Source: Caecibacter massiliensis (GTDB taxonomy: Bacteria > Bacillota > Negativicutes > Veillonellales > Megasphaeraceae). Taken from it: a stretch of DNA of 64,000 nt. Shown here one piece after another: positions 1-7,630 of the stretch (positions are counted from its first letter, which is position 1; every line of letters starts with the position of its first letter). The stretch covers positions 2,326,774-2,390,773 of the forward strand of contig LT608311.1 in NCBI GenBank assembly GCA_900095875.1. The letters are read 5' to 3'. The notes below the pieces were generated by a model. The model ran no database searches and was not told where the DNA came from. It worked only from the letters and a program-made list of their open reading frames with translations. The position numbers and the translations under genes were made by a program.

Positions 1-2
1 CC

Positions 3-233
3 TGCTGGTGGTTCACGGCTCCTATGATTATCCCGTCATTCCTGGAAGGACAGAATCTGGAAGGAAAGCTCATCGTTCCCTATATGTGCTCTTACAGCAG
101 CCCATTTGAAGTGACACTGCCTGCATTGGCAGCGGCAGCACCGGGCGCGCGGATTTTCAAAGGACTGACCCTGGATAAAGATACGGATTACGGCGTCATC
201 GATTCCTGGCTGGTGCAGGCAGGCCTACTGTGA
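3..233 (+). CDS. flavodoxin family protein, C-terminal part (5' end outside window)
   Basis: The reading frame is open from the left edge and ends at a TGA at 231-233. About 76 residues are visible, and they resemble the C-terminal part of flavodoxin-fold proteins: a W-W-F-T-A-P segment followed by a conserved FLE, then an alternating hydrophobic strand and helix pattern (KLIVPYMCSYSS). Such proteins bind FMN and shuttle electrons in the cytoplasm. A second flavodoxin starts 86 bp downstream, so the two may be a tandem pair. The FMN-phosphate loop lies in the missing N-terminus and cannot be checked. The fold assignment is moderately sure; the electron partner is unknown. Confidence 0.6.
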   Translation, partial: CWWFTAPMIIPSFLEGQNLEGKLIVPYMCSYSSPFEVTLPALAAAAPGARIFKGLTLDKDTDYGVIDSWLVQAGLL

Positions 234-319
234 TGGTTCACCGTGATTTGGAATACGGGCAGTTTCCTGAGATTTCATGATTAAAGAATATAAGACGTTT
301 AAATGATGGAGGTAATAAC

Positions 320-769
320 ATGAAAAAAATAGTCATTTATTTTTCAGCCAGTGGCATTACGGAAAAACGGGCCAGGGAACTGGCTGCTGTGACTGGATCG
401 GATATACAGGCTATCGTACCGGCACAACGGTACTCGTTGGCTGACTTAGATTGGACTAATCAGAAGAGCCGCAGTTATCAGGAAAATCTCGATGATGCAG
501 TCCGGCCGGCATTGGAACATGGGAACATGAATTTGGCAGGATACGACCGGATTTATCTGGGCTTCCCCATTTGGTGGGGTATCGCACCTAAAATCATCAA
601 CACATTTGTAGAAAGCAATGATCTGAGCAATAAAGAAATTGTAGTTTTTGCTACATCAGGTGGCAGTGGCTTGCAGACAGCCGTTAAGACGTTGCAAAAA
701 CAATATCCTGCGCTGGATATTAAAGCAGGAAAATTATTGAACCACAGTGTAAAAAGCGATATTATTTAA
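320..769 (+). CDS. flavodoxin
   Basis: This 149-residue protein begins MKKIVIYFSASGITEK. The stretch FSASGIT matches the phosphate-binding T/S-x-S-G-x-T loop that grips FMN in flavodoxins. Further on, LGFPIWWGIAPK is the aromatic flavin-stacking region and VVFATSGGSG a second flavin loop. The length is typical of single-domain flavodoxins used as soluble low-potential electron carriers. A GGAGG site lies about 7 bases before the ATG. It follows another flavodoxin fragment and precedes a reductase and polyferredoxin pair, so this looks like a redox gene cluster, although the 77-bp gap to the next gene leaves co-transcription open. Confidence 0.85.
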   Translation: MKKIVIYFSASGITEKRARELAAVTGSDIQAIVPAQRYSLADLDWTNQKSRSYQENLDDAVRPALEHGNMNLAGYDRIYLGFPIWWGIAPKIINTFVESNDLSNKEIVVFATSGGSGLQTAVKTLQKQYPALDIKAGKLLNHSVKSDII

Positions 770-846
770 TCTGTTCATGAAATCAGTAAGACCTCATACA
801 GAATAAGTCAGGCGGACGTACAAAGAAAGAAGAAGAAGGTGGTATC

Positions 847-2232
847 GTGAGTAAGGAAGTGAGCCGGCGCACGTTTTTGAAAATTCTCGGTGGGGGATTG
901 GCCGGTATGGCTGCTGGCGGGGCCGTGTGGAAACGTCATGAAATCATGGCCTTTCTCGATGCCGATAAAGCTGCAGCTGATGCAGGGCAGGATATGGGCA
1001 GAGTTGCGACCAGGTATTATGCCCCACTGGGGAAAGACCTGTCTCTGTTGGGATTTGGGTGCATGCGCCTGCCGACGAAATTCTCTGCCCAGGGCCGGGT
1101 CATTGATACGGAATTGGGCGAAAAGATGATTGATTTCGCCTACCGCCACGGCATCAATTATTTCGATACGGCCTGGTTTTATCATGACGGGCAATCGGAA
1201 GGCTTTATCGGCCAGGCCCTAAAAAAATACCTCCGTGACAGTGTGTTCCTTGCCGATAAAATGCCGACGCCGATTCTGGAGAGCCTCAATCAGGCAAAGG
1301 AGATTTTCCAAACGCAGCTCGACCGTTGCCAGGTCACATATTTTGACAATTACATGCTCCATTCTCTCACCAGCCGGGACGAATTCGAGCGGCTGTATAT
1401 CCAGAACGGAATCCTCGAGTATCTTCGTCAGGAGAAATCCCGGGGCCGCATCCGCTGTCTGGGATTTTCCTTTCATGGCGACGTGCCTTTCTTCCAGTAT
1501 CTCATGGACCTGTATCCGTGGGATTTCTGTATGATCCAGCTCAACTATGCCGACTGGAATGATCTGGGAGAAGCGCCGTCGGGCAGTCGTCAGGCCGGCG
1601 ATTTATACCGCAAGTGCCGGGAAAAGAACGTCCCCATTTTCGTCATGGAACCGGTCAAAGGAGGTAATCTGGCTGATCTGCCAGCTTCTTCAGCGGCAAT
1701 TTTGAAAGAATTGCATCCTGACGCCAGCCTGGCGTCGTGGGCACTGCGCTGGGTAGGATCGAAAGACGGGGTCATTACGATGAATTCGGGGATGAGTAAT
1801 CTGGAACAGGTCCTGGATAATGTCCGGACCATGAGCGGTTTTAGCCCCTTATCGCCAGCAGAAGAACGGGCCATTCAGAGGTCTATGGGAAAGAACGCGG
1901 ACAGTATGGCCATTCCCTGTACGTACTGCCGGTATTGTGATCCCTGTCCTTACGGCGTCGATATAGCTACGGTGTTTCAACTGTATAACCGCTTTGGTGA
2001 ACCGGCCGGTATCGATATGGCCCATCCGGACAGAGCGGATGATGCGAAAAAACGGCAGTTTCTGACGCGGTATCAAAATAATCTGGAACGGACTCAGCGG
2101 GCATCCCAGTGTACGGCCTGCAAGACCTGCCTGCCACGGTGCCCCCAGCATATTCCCATTTCCAAAAATATTCGCGCTATTGATGATATGGTGCAGCAGT
2201 TCAGCCGGGACACGGGAAAGGTCGTGATATAG
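847..2232 (+). CDS. Tat-exported aldo/keto reductase with C-terminal 4Fe-4S ferredoxin domain
   Basis: This 461-residue protein starts at a GTG after an AAGAAGAAGG-type site. Residues 6-12 (SRRTFLK) followed by a glycine- and alanine-rich hydrophobic stretch form a twin-arginine export signal. The middle is an aldo/keto reductase barrel with the Asp-Tyr-Lys-His tetrad visible in the YFDTAWFYHDG, LADKMP and NYMLHS segments. The C-terminus has two cysteine clusters, C358/361/364/367 and C422/425/428/432, each ending in a Cys-Pro as in 2[4Fe-4S] ferredoxins. The stop codon directly abuts the start of the downstream polyferredoxin gene, so the two are translationally coupled and probably form one envelope redox complex. 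Natural substrate unknown. Confidence 0.85.
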   Translation: MSKEVSRRTFLKILGGGLAGMAAGGAVWKRHEIMAFLDADKAAADAGQDMGRVATRYYAPLGKDLSLLGFGCMRLPTKFSAQGRVIDTELGEKMIDFAYRHGINYFDTAWFYHDGQSEGFIGQALKKYLRDSVFLADKMPTPILESLNQAKEIFQTQLDRCQVTYFDNYMLHSLTSRDEFERLYIQNGILEYLRQEKSRGRIRCLGFSFHGDVPFFQYLMDLYPWDFCMIQLNYADWNDLGEAPSGSRQAGDLYRKCREKNVPIFVMEPVKGGNLADLPASSAAILKELHPDASLASWALRWVGSKDGVITMNSGMSNLEQVLDNVRTMSGFSPLSPAEERAIQRSMGKNADSMAIPCTYCRYCDPCPYGVDIATVFQLYNRFGEPAGIDMAHPDRADDAKKRQFLTRYQNNLERTQRASQCTACKTCLPRCPQHIPISKNIRAIDDMVQQFSRDTGKVVI

Positions 2233-3696
2233 ATGATACAGAAAGGACGCATATTCCTGTCGTGGCTTACGATGGCGGCCGTCTTGCTGTCTTTTGGTGG
2301 AGTAGTGACGCCGTTCCTTACCCGGTGGCAGTTCCTGCCGGCCCTGCTGGCTTCTAATGTCCTTGCCATTGCTGTCATTCTTCTCGTCACATTTTTCTGT
2401 GGCCGGCTGTACTGCAGTGTGCTCTGTCCCCTGGGAATCAGTCAGGACGCCATATACTGGCTGGCAAAGCGGCGTAAAAAAAATCGCCGGAAATTTACTT
2501 TTCATAAAGAACAGCGATGGGTCCGCTATGGTATACTGGCCGCAGTGGCCTTATCCCTGCTGATGGGCATATCGCTGGTTCCCGTTCTCGTCGATCCCTA
2601 CAGTATCTTTGGCCGTATCGTCACAGATATACTGGCCGTCCCGGCATCGTATGTGTGGAATGGCCTGGCAGGTCTTTCATTGGGCTGGCTTCCGATTATA
2701 TCGAAAGTGGATATCCTGCCTCTGGCAGGCCCGGCTGTCGTTATGGCCGGGGTGTATTTTCTCGTCTTGTCCATCCTTTCCTGGCGGTATGGCCGCTGGT
2801 ATTGCAACACCTTGTGCCCTGTAGGAACCTTGCTGGGAACGGTCAGCCGTTTCAGCCTGTTCCGTCCCATCATTGACCGCAGCCGCTGTGTCCGGTGCGG
2901 GCAATGTGAAAAGATTTGCCGCTCGTCCTGTATTGATGTGGCTCATGGAATCGTAGATTCCAGCCGCTGTGTCGATTGCTTTGACTGCATCTCCATTTGT
3001 CCCAAAGGAGCACTGTCCATGTCCCGCCGTGGCAGGAAACAAAGTGCTGTAGAGCGGACTGAGGAGAAAGAAGCGCCGGAAATGCCGGAGACAGAAGGCA
3101 TCAGCCGCCGGGATATGTTGATTACGACAGCTGTCGCTGCCGGAACGCTGGCCGCGGGCCTTGCACGCAGCCAGCCGCTGATTCCAGGTCTGCTGGGAAC
3201 GGGAAAGGGGAAGAAAGCGGTTTTGCCGCCGGGAGCCCTGTCACTGACTGATTTTTCCCAGCACTGTACGGCCTGTCATCTCTGTGTCAGCCGCTGTCCC
3301 AGCAAGGTGCTGACGCCGGCTGTCCTCGAAAACGGAATCATGCAGATGGGTCAGCCTCATATGGACTTTACCCGCGGCTACTGCGTGTATAACTGCAATT
3401 TCTGTTCCCAGGCCTGTCCGGCCGGGGCCATCCGTCCTTTACAGATGGATGTGAAACAGCAGACGAAAATCGGCATTGCCCGCTATGCCCAGTTTCACTG
3501 CCTCATTGCCCGTGAGGGCATCATTTGTGGAAATTGTGCCCGCCATTGTCCGGTACAGGCCATCACTATGGTAGAAAACCGCGACGGCCGCAGTTATCCC
3601 AAGGTCGATGGGTCACGCTGCATCGGCTGCGGCTCCTGTGAATACCACTGTCCTGCCCATCCAGCTGCCATATCGGTCAGCCCCATGCGGTCCTGA
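2233..3696 (+). CDS. membrane polyferredoxin: NapH-like N-terminal half plus ferredoxin half with internal twin-arginine segment
   Basis: This 487-residue protein begins immediately after the upstream stop. The N-terminal half has about five membrane helices and two NapH/PceC-type signatures (CGRLYCSVLCPLG and WYCNTLCPVG), then two ferredoxin clusters (CVRCGQCEKIC and CVDCFDCISICPKG). At about residue 292, SRRDMLITTAVAAGTLAAG looks like a twin-arginine signal placed inside the chain. After it come four more cysteine-rich motifs ending in CIGCGSCEYHCPAHP. This resembles a NapH-type quinol-oxidising membrane subunit fused to a NapG-type periplasmic ferredoxin. It probably passes electrons between the membrane pool and the upstream reductase. 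The domain reading is firm; the physiological role is inferred. Confidence 0.8.
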   Translation: MIQKGRIFLSWLTMAAVLLSFGGVVTPFLTRWQFLPALLASNVLAIAVILLVTFFCGRLYCSVLCPLGISQDAIYWLAKRRKKNRRKFTFHKEQRWVRYGILAAVALSLLMGISLVPVLVDPYSIFGRIVTDILAVPASYVWNGLAGLSLGWLPIISKVDILPLAGPAVVMAGVYFLVLSILSWRYGRWYCNTLCPVGTLLGTVSRFSLFRPIIDRSRCVRCGQCEKICRSSCIDVAHGIVDSSRCVDCFDCISICPKGALSMSRRGRKQSAVERTEEKEAPEMPETEGISRRDMLITTAVAAGTLAAGLARSQPLIPGLLGTGKGKKAVLPPGALSLTDFSQHCTACHLCVSRCPSKVLTPAVLENGIMQMGQPHMDFTRGYCVYNCNFCSQACPAGAIRPLQMDVKQQTKIGIARYAQFHCLIAREGIICGNCARHCPVQAITMVENRDGRSYPKVDGSRCIGCGSCEYHCPAHPAAISVSPMRS

Positions 3697-3736
3697 TTTG
3701 TGCTGTCCATACTGTTTGATTATTCCTGAAATTTCC

Positions 3737-3765
3737 TTGACAAGGGCCGGAGAATCGCTTACAAT
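3737..3765 (+). promoter_or_regulatory. sigma-A-type promoter for rplU operon
   Basis: TTGACA at 3737-3742 and TACAAT at 3760-3765 are separated by exactly 17 bases, a near-consensus housekeeping promoter. It would start transcription about 100 bases before rplU. Confidence 0.8.
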
Positions 3766-3771
3766 ATAAAA

Positions 3772-3872
3772 GTCGTAGCATGCACAAGTGGCTAGACAGA
3801 TAAGCCGCATGAAGAGGCATACAAGTCCGTAAGGCGCCGTATTCAGCGAGTATATTGATGAGGAGGTGTCAC
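3772..3872 (+). promoter_or_regulatory. probable ribosomal protein L21 leader RNA
   Basis: About 100 untranslated bases lie between the promoter and rplU, ending in a strong GAGGAGGTG ribosome site. Position and length fit the L21 leader found upstream of rplU-prp-rpmA operons in Firmicutes, thought to give feedback control by a ribosomal protein. I assign it from context and the GAGGAGGTGT end, not from a covariance match. Confidence 0.55.
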
Positions 3873-3873
3873 T

Positions 3874-4185
3874 ATGTACGCTATTATCAAAACCGGTGGA
3901 AAACAGTATCGCGTTCAGGAAGGGGACAACATTTTTGTTGAAAAACTCGCCAGCGATGTGGATTCCGAAGTCGTATTTGACCAGGTACTGGCTGTCGTCA
4001 ACGACGGAGATGTCAAAGTAGGTTCTCCTGTTGTCGAAGGTGCCAAAGTTACAGCTAAAGTATTGGAACAGGGCAAAGAAAAGAAAGTCCTCGTTTTCAA
4101 ATACAAAGCTAAATCCGACTATCGTCGTCGTCAGGGCCATCGTCAGCCTTACACGAAAGTCGTCATTGAAAAGATTGAAGGCTAA
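3874..4185 (+). CDS. rplU: 50S ribosomal protein L21
   Basis: This 103-residue protein opens [18 protein letters not shown] and carries the L21 signature [19 protein letters not shown] near its C-terminus. L21 binds 23S rRNA in the large ribosomal subunit. It is the first gene of the conserved rplU-prp-rpmA set: its TAA overlaps the next gene's ATG by one base. The ribosome site GAGGAGG sits at the usual distance. Length is normal for the family. Confidence 0.97.
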   Translation: MYAIIKTGGKQYRVQEGDNIFVEKLASDVDSEVVFDQVLAVVNDGDVKVGSPVVEGAKVTAKVLEQGKEKKVLVFKYKAKSDYRRRQGHRQPYTKVVIEKIEG

Positions 4186-4490
4186 TGATTACCATTGCAT
4201 TACAACGGGATGAACAACAGCGTTACAGTGGTTTCCGTATTTCCGGTCATGCCGGATCGGTAGATGCGGGATACGATCTCGTCTGTGCGGCCGTGTCCGT
4301 ACTGGCCCAGACAGCCTTTCTGGGGCTGTGTCATTACGGGAAGAAACCGGCGTACGAACAGCGGGAAGGGTATTTTTCCATACGTCTTGCTGAACGGAAC
4401 GAAACGACGCAGGTCATCCTGGAAACGATGGTTCTTGGTTTAGAGGAAATTGTACGACAGTATGGACAATACGTCGTATTCGACTCATAG
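4185..4490 (+). CDS. prp: ribosomal-processing cysteine protease Prp
   Basis: This 101-residue protein matches the Prp (YsxB/DUF464) family. The catalytic pair is visible as His in ISGHAG and Cys in [10 protein letters not shown]. In Firmicutes such as Staphylococcus, Prp removes a short N-terminal extension from ribosomal protein L27. The next gene encodes an L27 with exactly such an extension, so enzyme and substrate are neighbours in one operon. The start overlaps the rplU stop (TAATG), indicating coupled translation. Confidence 0.92.
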   Translation: MITIALQRDEQQRYSGFRISGHAGSVDAGYDLVCAAVSVLAQTAFLGLCHYGKKPAYEQREGYFSIRLAERNETTQVILETMVLGLEEIVRQYGQYVVFDS

Positions 4491-4509
4491 AAGTCAGGAG
4501 GTGAACGTA

Positions 4510-4800
4510 ATGTTCAAATTTGATTTACAGCTGTTTGCCCATAAAAAAGGGGTAGGTAGTACACGTAACGGCCGTGACAGCGAATCCAAACGCCTTGGCG
4601 TCAAATGCCACGACGGTGTTATCGTTAAAGCCGGCAACATCATCGTTCGCCAGCGCGGCACTCACTTCCATCCGGGCACGAACGTAGGCATCGGCAAAGA
4701 TGATACGTTATTTGCTACGGCTGCTGGTAAAGTTGCTTTTGAACGTGCTGGCAAATACAACCGGAAAGTCAGCGTTTACCCGGTTGAAGCCGAAGCATAA
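4510..4800 (+). CDS. rpmA: 50S ribosomal protein L27 with cleavable N-terminal extension
   Basis: The protein is 96 residues and starts [18 protein letters not shown]. The first ten residues ([10 protein letters not shown]) match the Prp cleavage-type leader known in Firmicutes L27, with cutting expected before HKKG to expose the mature N-terminus that reaches the peptidyl transferase centre. I chose the ATG at 4510 because an AGGAGGTGA site precedes it by about 6 bases; an open frame upstream has no such site. The rest ([23 protein letters not shown]) is canonical L27. A terminator follows about 20 bases later. Confidence 0.96.
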   Translation: MFKFDLQLFAHKKGVGSTRNGRDSESKRLGVKCHDGVIVKAGNIIVRQRGTHFHPGTNVGIGKDDTLFATAAGKVAFERAGKYNRKVSVYPVEAEA

Positions 4801-4819
4801 TCATACAGGCTCGTATAAA

Positions 4820-4866
4820 AGAGAGTTTTTCCTTATAGGTCATCTATGAGGAGAACTCTCTTTTTT
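4820..4866 (+). terminator. rho-independent terminator of the rplU-prp-rpmA operon
   Basis: An inverted repeat (agagagtttt / agaactctct arms) flanks a loop of about 20 bases and is followed by a run of six T. Confidence 0.8.
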
Positions 4867-4912
4867 GTTGTCGTTATACGTTATTTTTTTCACTAATTTT
4901 AGAAAAAATCTA

Positions 4913-4941
4913 TTGTCAAATGGTCCGTTCTATGCTAAACT
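4913..4941 (+). promoter_or_regulatory. promoter of the ECF-transporter leader
   Basis: TTGTCA at 4913-4918 and TAAACT at 4936-4941 are 17 bases apart. The predicted transcript starts near 4948, right at the first base of a structured leader. Confidence 0.65.
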
Positions 4942-4947
4942 ATGCAA

Positions 4948-5088
4948 AGTGCCAGAGGGTCGTGAAACAAAGGGCTGGTCAGTATCCACGACGAGCTGAA
5001 CCGTGGCTTCCACGACATGAGGACACAAATTTTTGTTACGACTTATATCCCATGAGAAAGCGGGAGTAAGAACGGAGGAGAATTTCAT
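4948..5088 (+). promoter_or_regulatory. structured leader RNA of unknown class (riboswitch candidate)
   Basis: The 140-base leader can form GCCA/TGGC (4951-4954 with 5004-5007), enclosing GTCGTG/CACGAC (4959-4964 with 4987-4992). The hairpin loop GGTCAG (4977-4982) can pair with CTGAACC (4996-5002), giving a pseudoknot. A second CACGAC at 5011-5016 can compete for the same GTCGTG, and CGTGG/CCACG (5002-5006 with 5010-5014) is another exclusive hairpin. Alternative pairing ahead of a vitamin-type transporter gene is typical of riboswitches. I could not match it to the cobalamin, TPP, THF, preQ1 or SAM consensus by eye. Confidence 0.45.
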
Positions 5089-5709
5089 ATGGAAAAAGTA
5101 AAAACGTTACCTGGGCAGCATCAGTTCATGAGTGTACGGCAGCTTACGGTTGCCGGTTTTCTGTCGGCTATTACCATTTTTCTGGGACTTACCGGATATG
5201 GCTTCATTCCCCTGATCATCATGAATGCGACCATTCTTCACATTCCGACGATCATCGGCAGCATCTCCGCAGGACGCCGCGTCGGTATGATTGTCGGTTT
5301 CATGTTCGGTCTGTTTTCGTTCATCCGTACGCTGCAGGCACCGAGTGCCCTGTTGATGTTTGCCGTACAGTACAGCATCGTGGCAGACGCCTTCATCTGC
5401 ATCGTACCGCGTATTATGATCGGTGTCGTAGCCTATGAATTGTACAAGCACCTGAAAATCCGTGAAGTTGCCCGTGTTGCCGTAACGGCTGTTGTCACGA
5501 CGGTCTGCCATACGGTCATGTTCCTCGGATCCTTTACGGCTATCGTCGGCATGCCCTATGCCGAAGCACACGGCATTACCCTGGCTAACGTTTTCAATAT
5601 CATGGCCGGGATCACTGTCGTCAACGGCATTCCTGAAGCCATCGTTTCGGGCCTCATCGTTACGCCGATTGTCATGGCGCTCCATCGCTCCGGCCTGAAA
5701 GTACAATAA
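5089..5709 (+). CDS. ECF transporter S component (substrate-binding membrane subunit)
   Basis: This 206-residue protein has about six hydrophobic segments and the S-component signature in MNATILHIPTIIGSISAGRR, where a His-Ile-Pro is followed by a small-residue helix, then GMIVGFMFGLFSF. S components bind a vitamin or metal ion and dock onto a shared energising module (EcfT plus two ATPases), which is not encoded nearby. The long leader suggests control by the transported ligand. The family look (HIP motif) recalls the pantothenate or cobalamin-precursor type groups, but the substrate cannot be fixed. AACGGAGGAG precedes the ATG. It is a single gene with its own promoter and terminator. Confidence 0.75.
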   Translation: MEKVKTLPGQHQFMSVRQLTVAGFLSAITIFLGLTGYGFIPLIIMNATILHIPTIIGSISAGRRVGMIVGFMFGLFSFIRTLQAPSALLMFAVQYSIVADAFICIVPRIMIGVVAYELYKHLKIREVARVAVTAVVTTVCHTVMFLGSFTAIVGMPYAEAHGITLANVFNIMAGITVVNGIPEAIVSGLIVTPIVMALHRSGLKVQ

Positions 5710-5726
5710 GTACAGACACATTTCTG

Positions 5727-5758
5727 CCAGCCCGGCCAGTTACCGGGCTGGTTTGTTT
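5727..5758 (+). terminator. rho-independent terminator after the ECF S component
   Basis: A perfect 9-bp stem (ccagcccgg / ccgggctgg) with a 7-base loop is followed by TTTGTTTTA. Confidence 0.85.
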
Positions 5759-5833
5759 TATATGGCTTTTTCTTCACGTCCGACGGCCTTTGTAGTATAA
5801 TTTATATATACACTATTGATAAAGGACTATTTC

Positions 5834-7630
5834 ATGAAGACGCTTCTTACGACATTAAATGCTAAATACGTTCAATCATCCCTGGCCCTGCGCTGTCTGC
5901 GCACGGCCTGCCTCCATGCCGGACGCACGGATGTAGTAACGGCAGAATATACGATCAATCACAATGCCTATGACATTTTGCGCCATATTTACCAGTTCCA
6001 TGCAGAAGTCATCGGCTTTTCGTGTTATATCTGGAATATAGAAATGACCTGCCGCATCATCATGCTGATCCGCCAGGTCATGCCCCATGTCTGTATCTTC
6101 GTAGGAGGACCGGAAGTATCGTATACTGCCCGGGAAGTCCTCGACGACCATCCCGATATCGACTACGTCCTTCAGGGAGAAGGGGAACGCATCGTACCGG
6201 CTTTCCTGCGCGCATTGGAAGAAGGCCGCGACGGCACGGATATTCCCGGCGTCCTGGGCCGTGTGGCAGGGGAGATACGGGGAAATGAAGTGTTTGCCGA
6301 AGTAGCGGACCTGGATACCCTGCCTTTTCCCTACGAAGGTGAAGATTTCAGCCAGCTGGCCCATAAAATCATCTATTATGAAAGCTCACGGGGATGCCCG
6401 TTCCACTGCCAATACTGCCTGTCCGGCATGAGTGATACGGTCCGGTTCCGCTCCGTGCCGCTGGTCCTGTCTGAACTGGAGCAGTTCGTCGCCGCCGGGG
6501 TCCACCAGGTAAAATTCGTGGACCGGACATTCAACTGCAATCCCCGTCATCACCGGCCCCTCATCGAATACATGATTCACGTGCAGAAGCCGGTCAATTT
6601 CCATCTCGAGATTGAACCGGGCGTCCTCACCGATGACGATCTGGATCTGCTGGCCCGGGCCCCGAAAGGACGGATCCAGCTGGAAATGGGCATCCAGTCT
6701 ACATATGAACCGACGCTGAAGGCGATTCACCGCCACAATGACTGGCCCCGCATTACGGCCATCATGAAGAAGCTGACGTCCCTCCATACGATGCACCTCC
6801 ATCTCGATCTGATCGTCGGGCTGCCTTATGAAGATTATGACCATCTGCAGCAGTCGTTCAATGATATTTATGCGTTGCGGCCGGACAAACTCCAGATTGG
6901 CTTCCTAAAGCTGCTCAAAGGATCGGGCATCCGCCGCGACTATCCCGATGATTACCGCTATGATCCGTGCGGCCCTTATGAAGTACTGGCCACGACCTGG
7001 CTCCCTTATGAAAAGGTGCAGTTCCTGAAAGTGCTGGAAGATGTATTCGAACGGACCTATAATTCAGGAAAATTTTTCTATACCCTGCGTTATCTGGAGC
7101 GGTTTTATGCAGACAATATATTCCGGCTCTATGAAGCCATGACCCGGTCCTGGCTGAAAGCCGGCAATGACCGTATCGCCGTGGCCGATAAAGCCCTCTG
7201 CCACTTCCTCTGGGATTTCATCTGTCACGATGCCCGTGTTCCCGCACCGGCTCATAGGGTACTAAAGGAATTGTTGTCCCTCGACATGCTGATTACCTTC
7301 CGGTTCCGCCTGCTGCCAGACTTTCTCGGCTGGCAGGAAGCGCCGCGGAAGGATACGGACCGGCTGTTCCGCGAAGAAGAACGGCTTCGCCCGTATATAG
7401 GAAACTACCGGTTTACCAACTGGCGGGATATTAAAATGCGTTATCGCATCTGGCCAGTGTGTGACAGGACGAAAGAAGCCCTGTCCTGCTATCGCCATGC
7501 ACCAGCCGGTCACGCCTGGATCATCTCCTTCAAAGACGATGAAGGCATATCCTGGCAGATGATGGCGGCAGCAGCGGATGGACGGCAGGAGACAGAAGAT
7601 ACAGGAAAGGATTGTCATGGAACGATATAA
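5834..7630 (+). CDS. B12-binding-domain radical SAM protein, DUF4080 type
   Basis: The protein is 598 residues from the ATG at 5834; an AAAGGA site 7 bases upstream favours this over an in-frame ATG at 5816. The N-terminus (KTLLTTLNAKYVQSSLALRCL) is a Rossmann-like B12-binding-type domain as in DUF4080 proteins. YYESSRGCPFHCQYCLSG then gives the CxxxCxxC motif that holds the radical SAM [4Fe-4S] cluster. GIQSTYEPTL and LIVGLPYED are later TIM-barrel motifs. The substrate of this family is not known; members are often annotated as possible methyltransferases. Its end overlaps the next radical SAM gene by 14 bases, so the two are co-translated. Confidence 0.8.
   Translation: MKTLLTTLNAKYVQSSLALRCLRTACLHAGRTDVVTAEYTINHNAYDILRHIYQFHAEVIGFSCYIWNIEMTCRIIMLIRQVMPHVCIFVGGPEVSYTAREVLDDHPDIDYVLQGEGERIVPAFLRALEEGRDGTDIPGVLGRVAGEIRGNEVFAEVADLDTLPFPYEGEDFSQLAHKIIYYESSRGCPFHCQYCLSGMSDTVRFRSVPLVLSELEQFVAAGVHQVKFVDRTFNCNPRHHRPLIEYMIHVQKPVNFHLEIEPGVLTDDDLDLLARAPKGRIQLEMGIQSTYEPTLKAIHRHNDWPRITAIMKKLTSLHTMHLHLDLIVGLPYEDYDHLQQSFNDIYALRPDKLQIGFLKLLKGSGIRRDYPDDYRYDPCGPYEVLATTWLPYEKVQFLKVLEDVFERTYNSGKFFYTLRYLERFYADNIFRLYEAMTRSWLKAGNDRIAVADKALCHFLWDFICHDARVPAPAHRVLKELLSLDMLITFRFRLLPDFLGWQEAPRKDTDRLFREEERLRPYIGNYRFTNWRDIKMRYRIWPVCDRTKEALSCYRHAPAGHAWIISFKDDEGISWQMMAAAADGRQETEDTGKDCHGTI

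Noticed and set aside
4948-5088. Cobalamin, TPP or tetrahydrofolate riboswitch as explanation of the ECF leader
   Set aside because: The conserved blocks of these classes (for example the B12 box or the TPP CTGAGA core) are not present.
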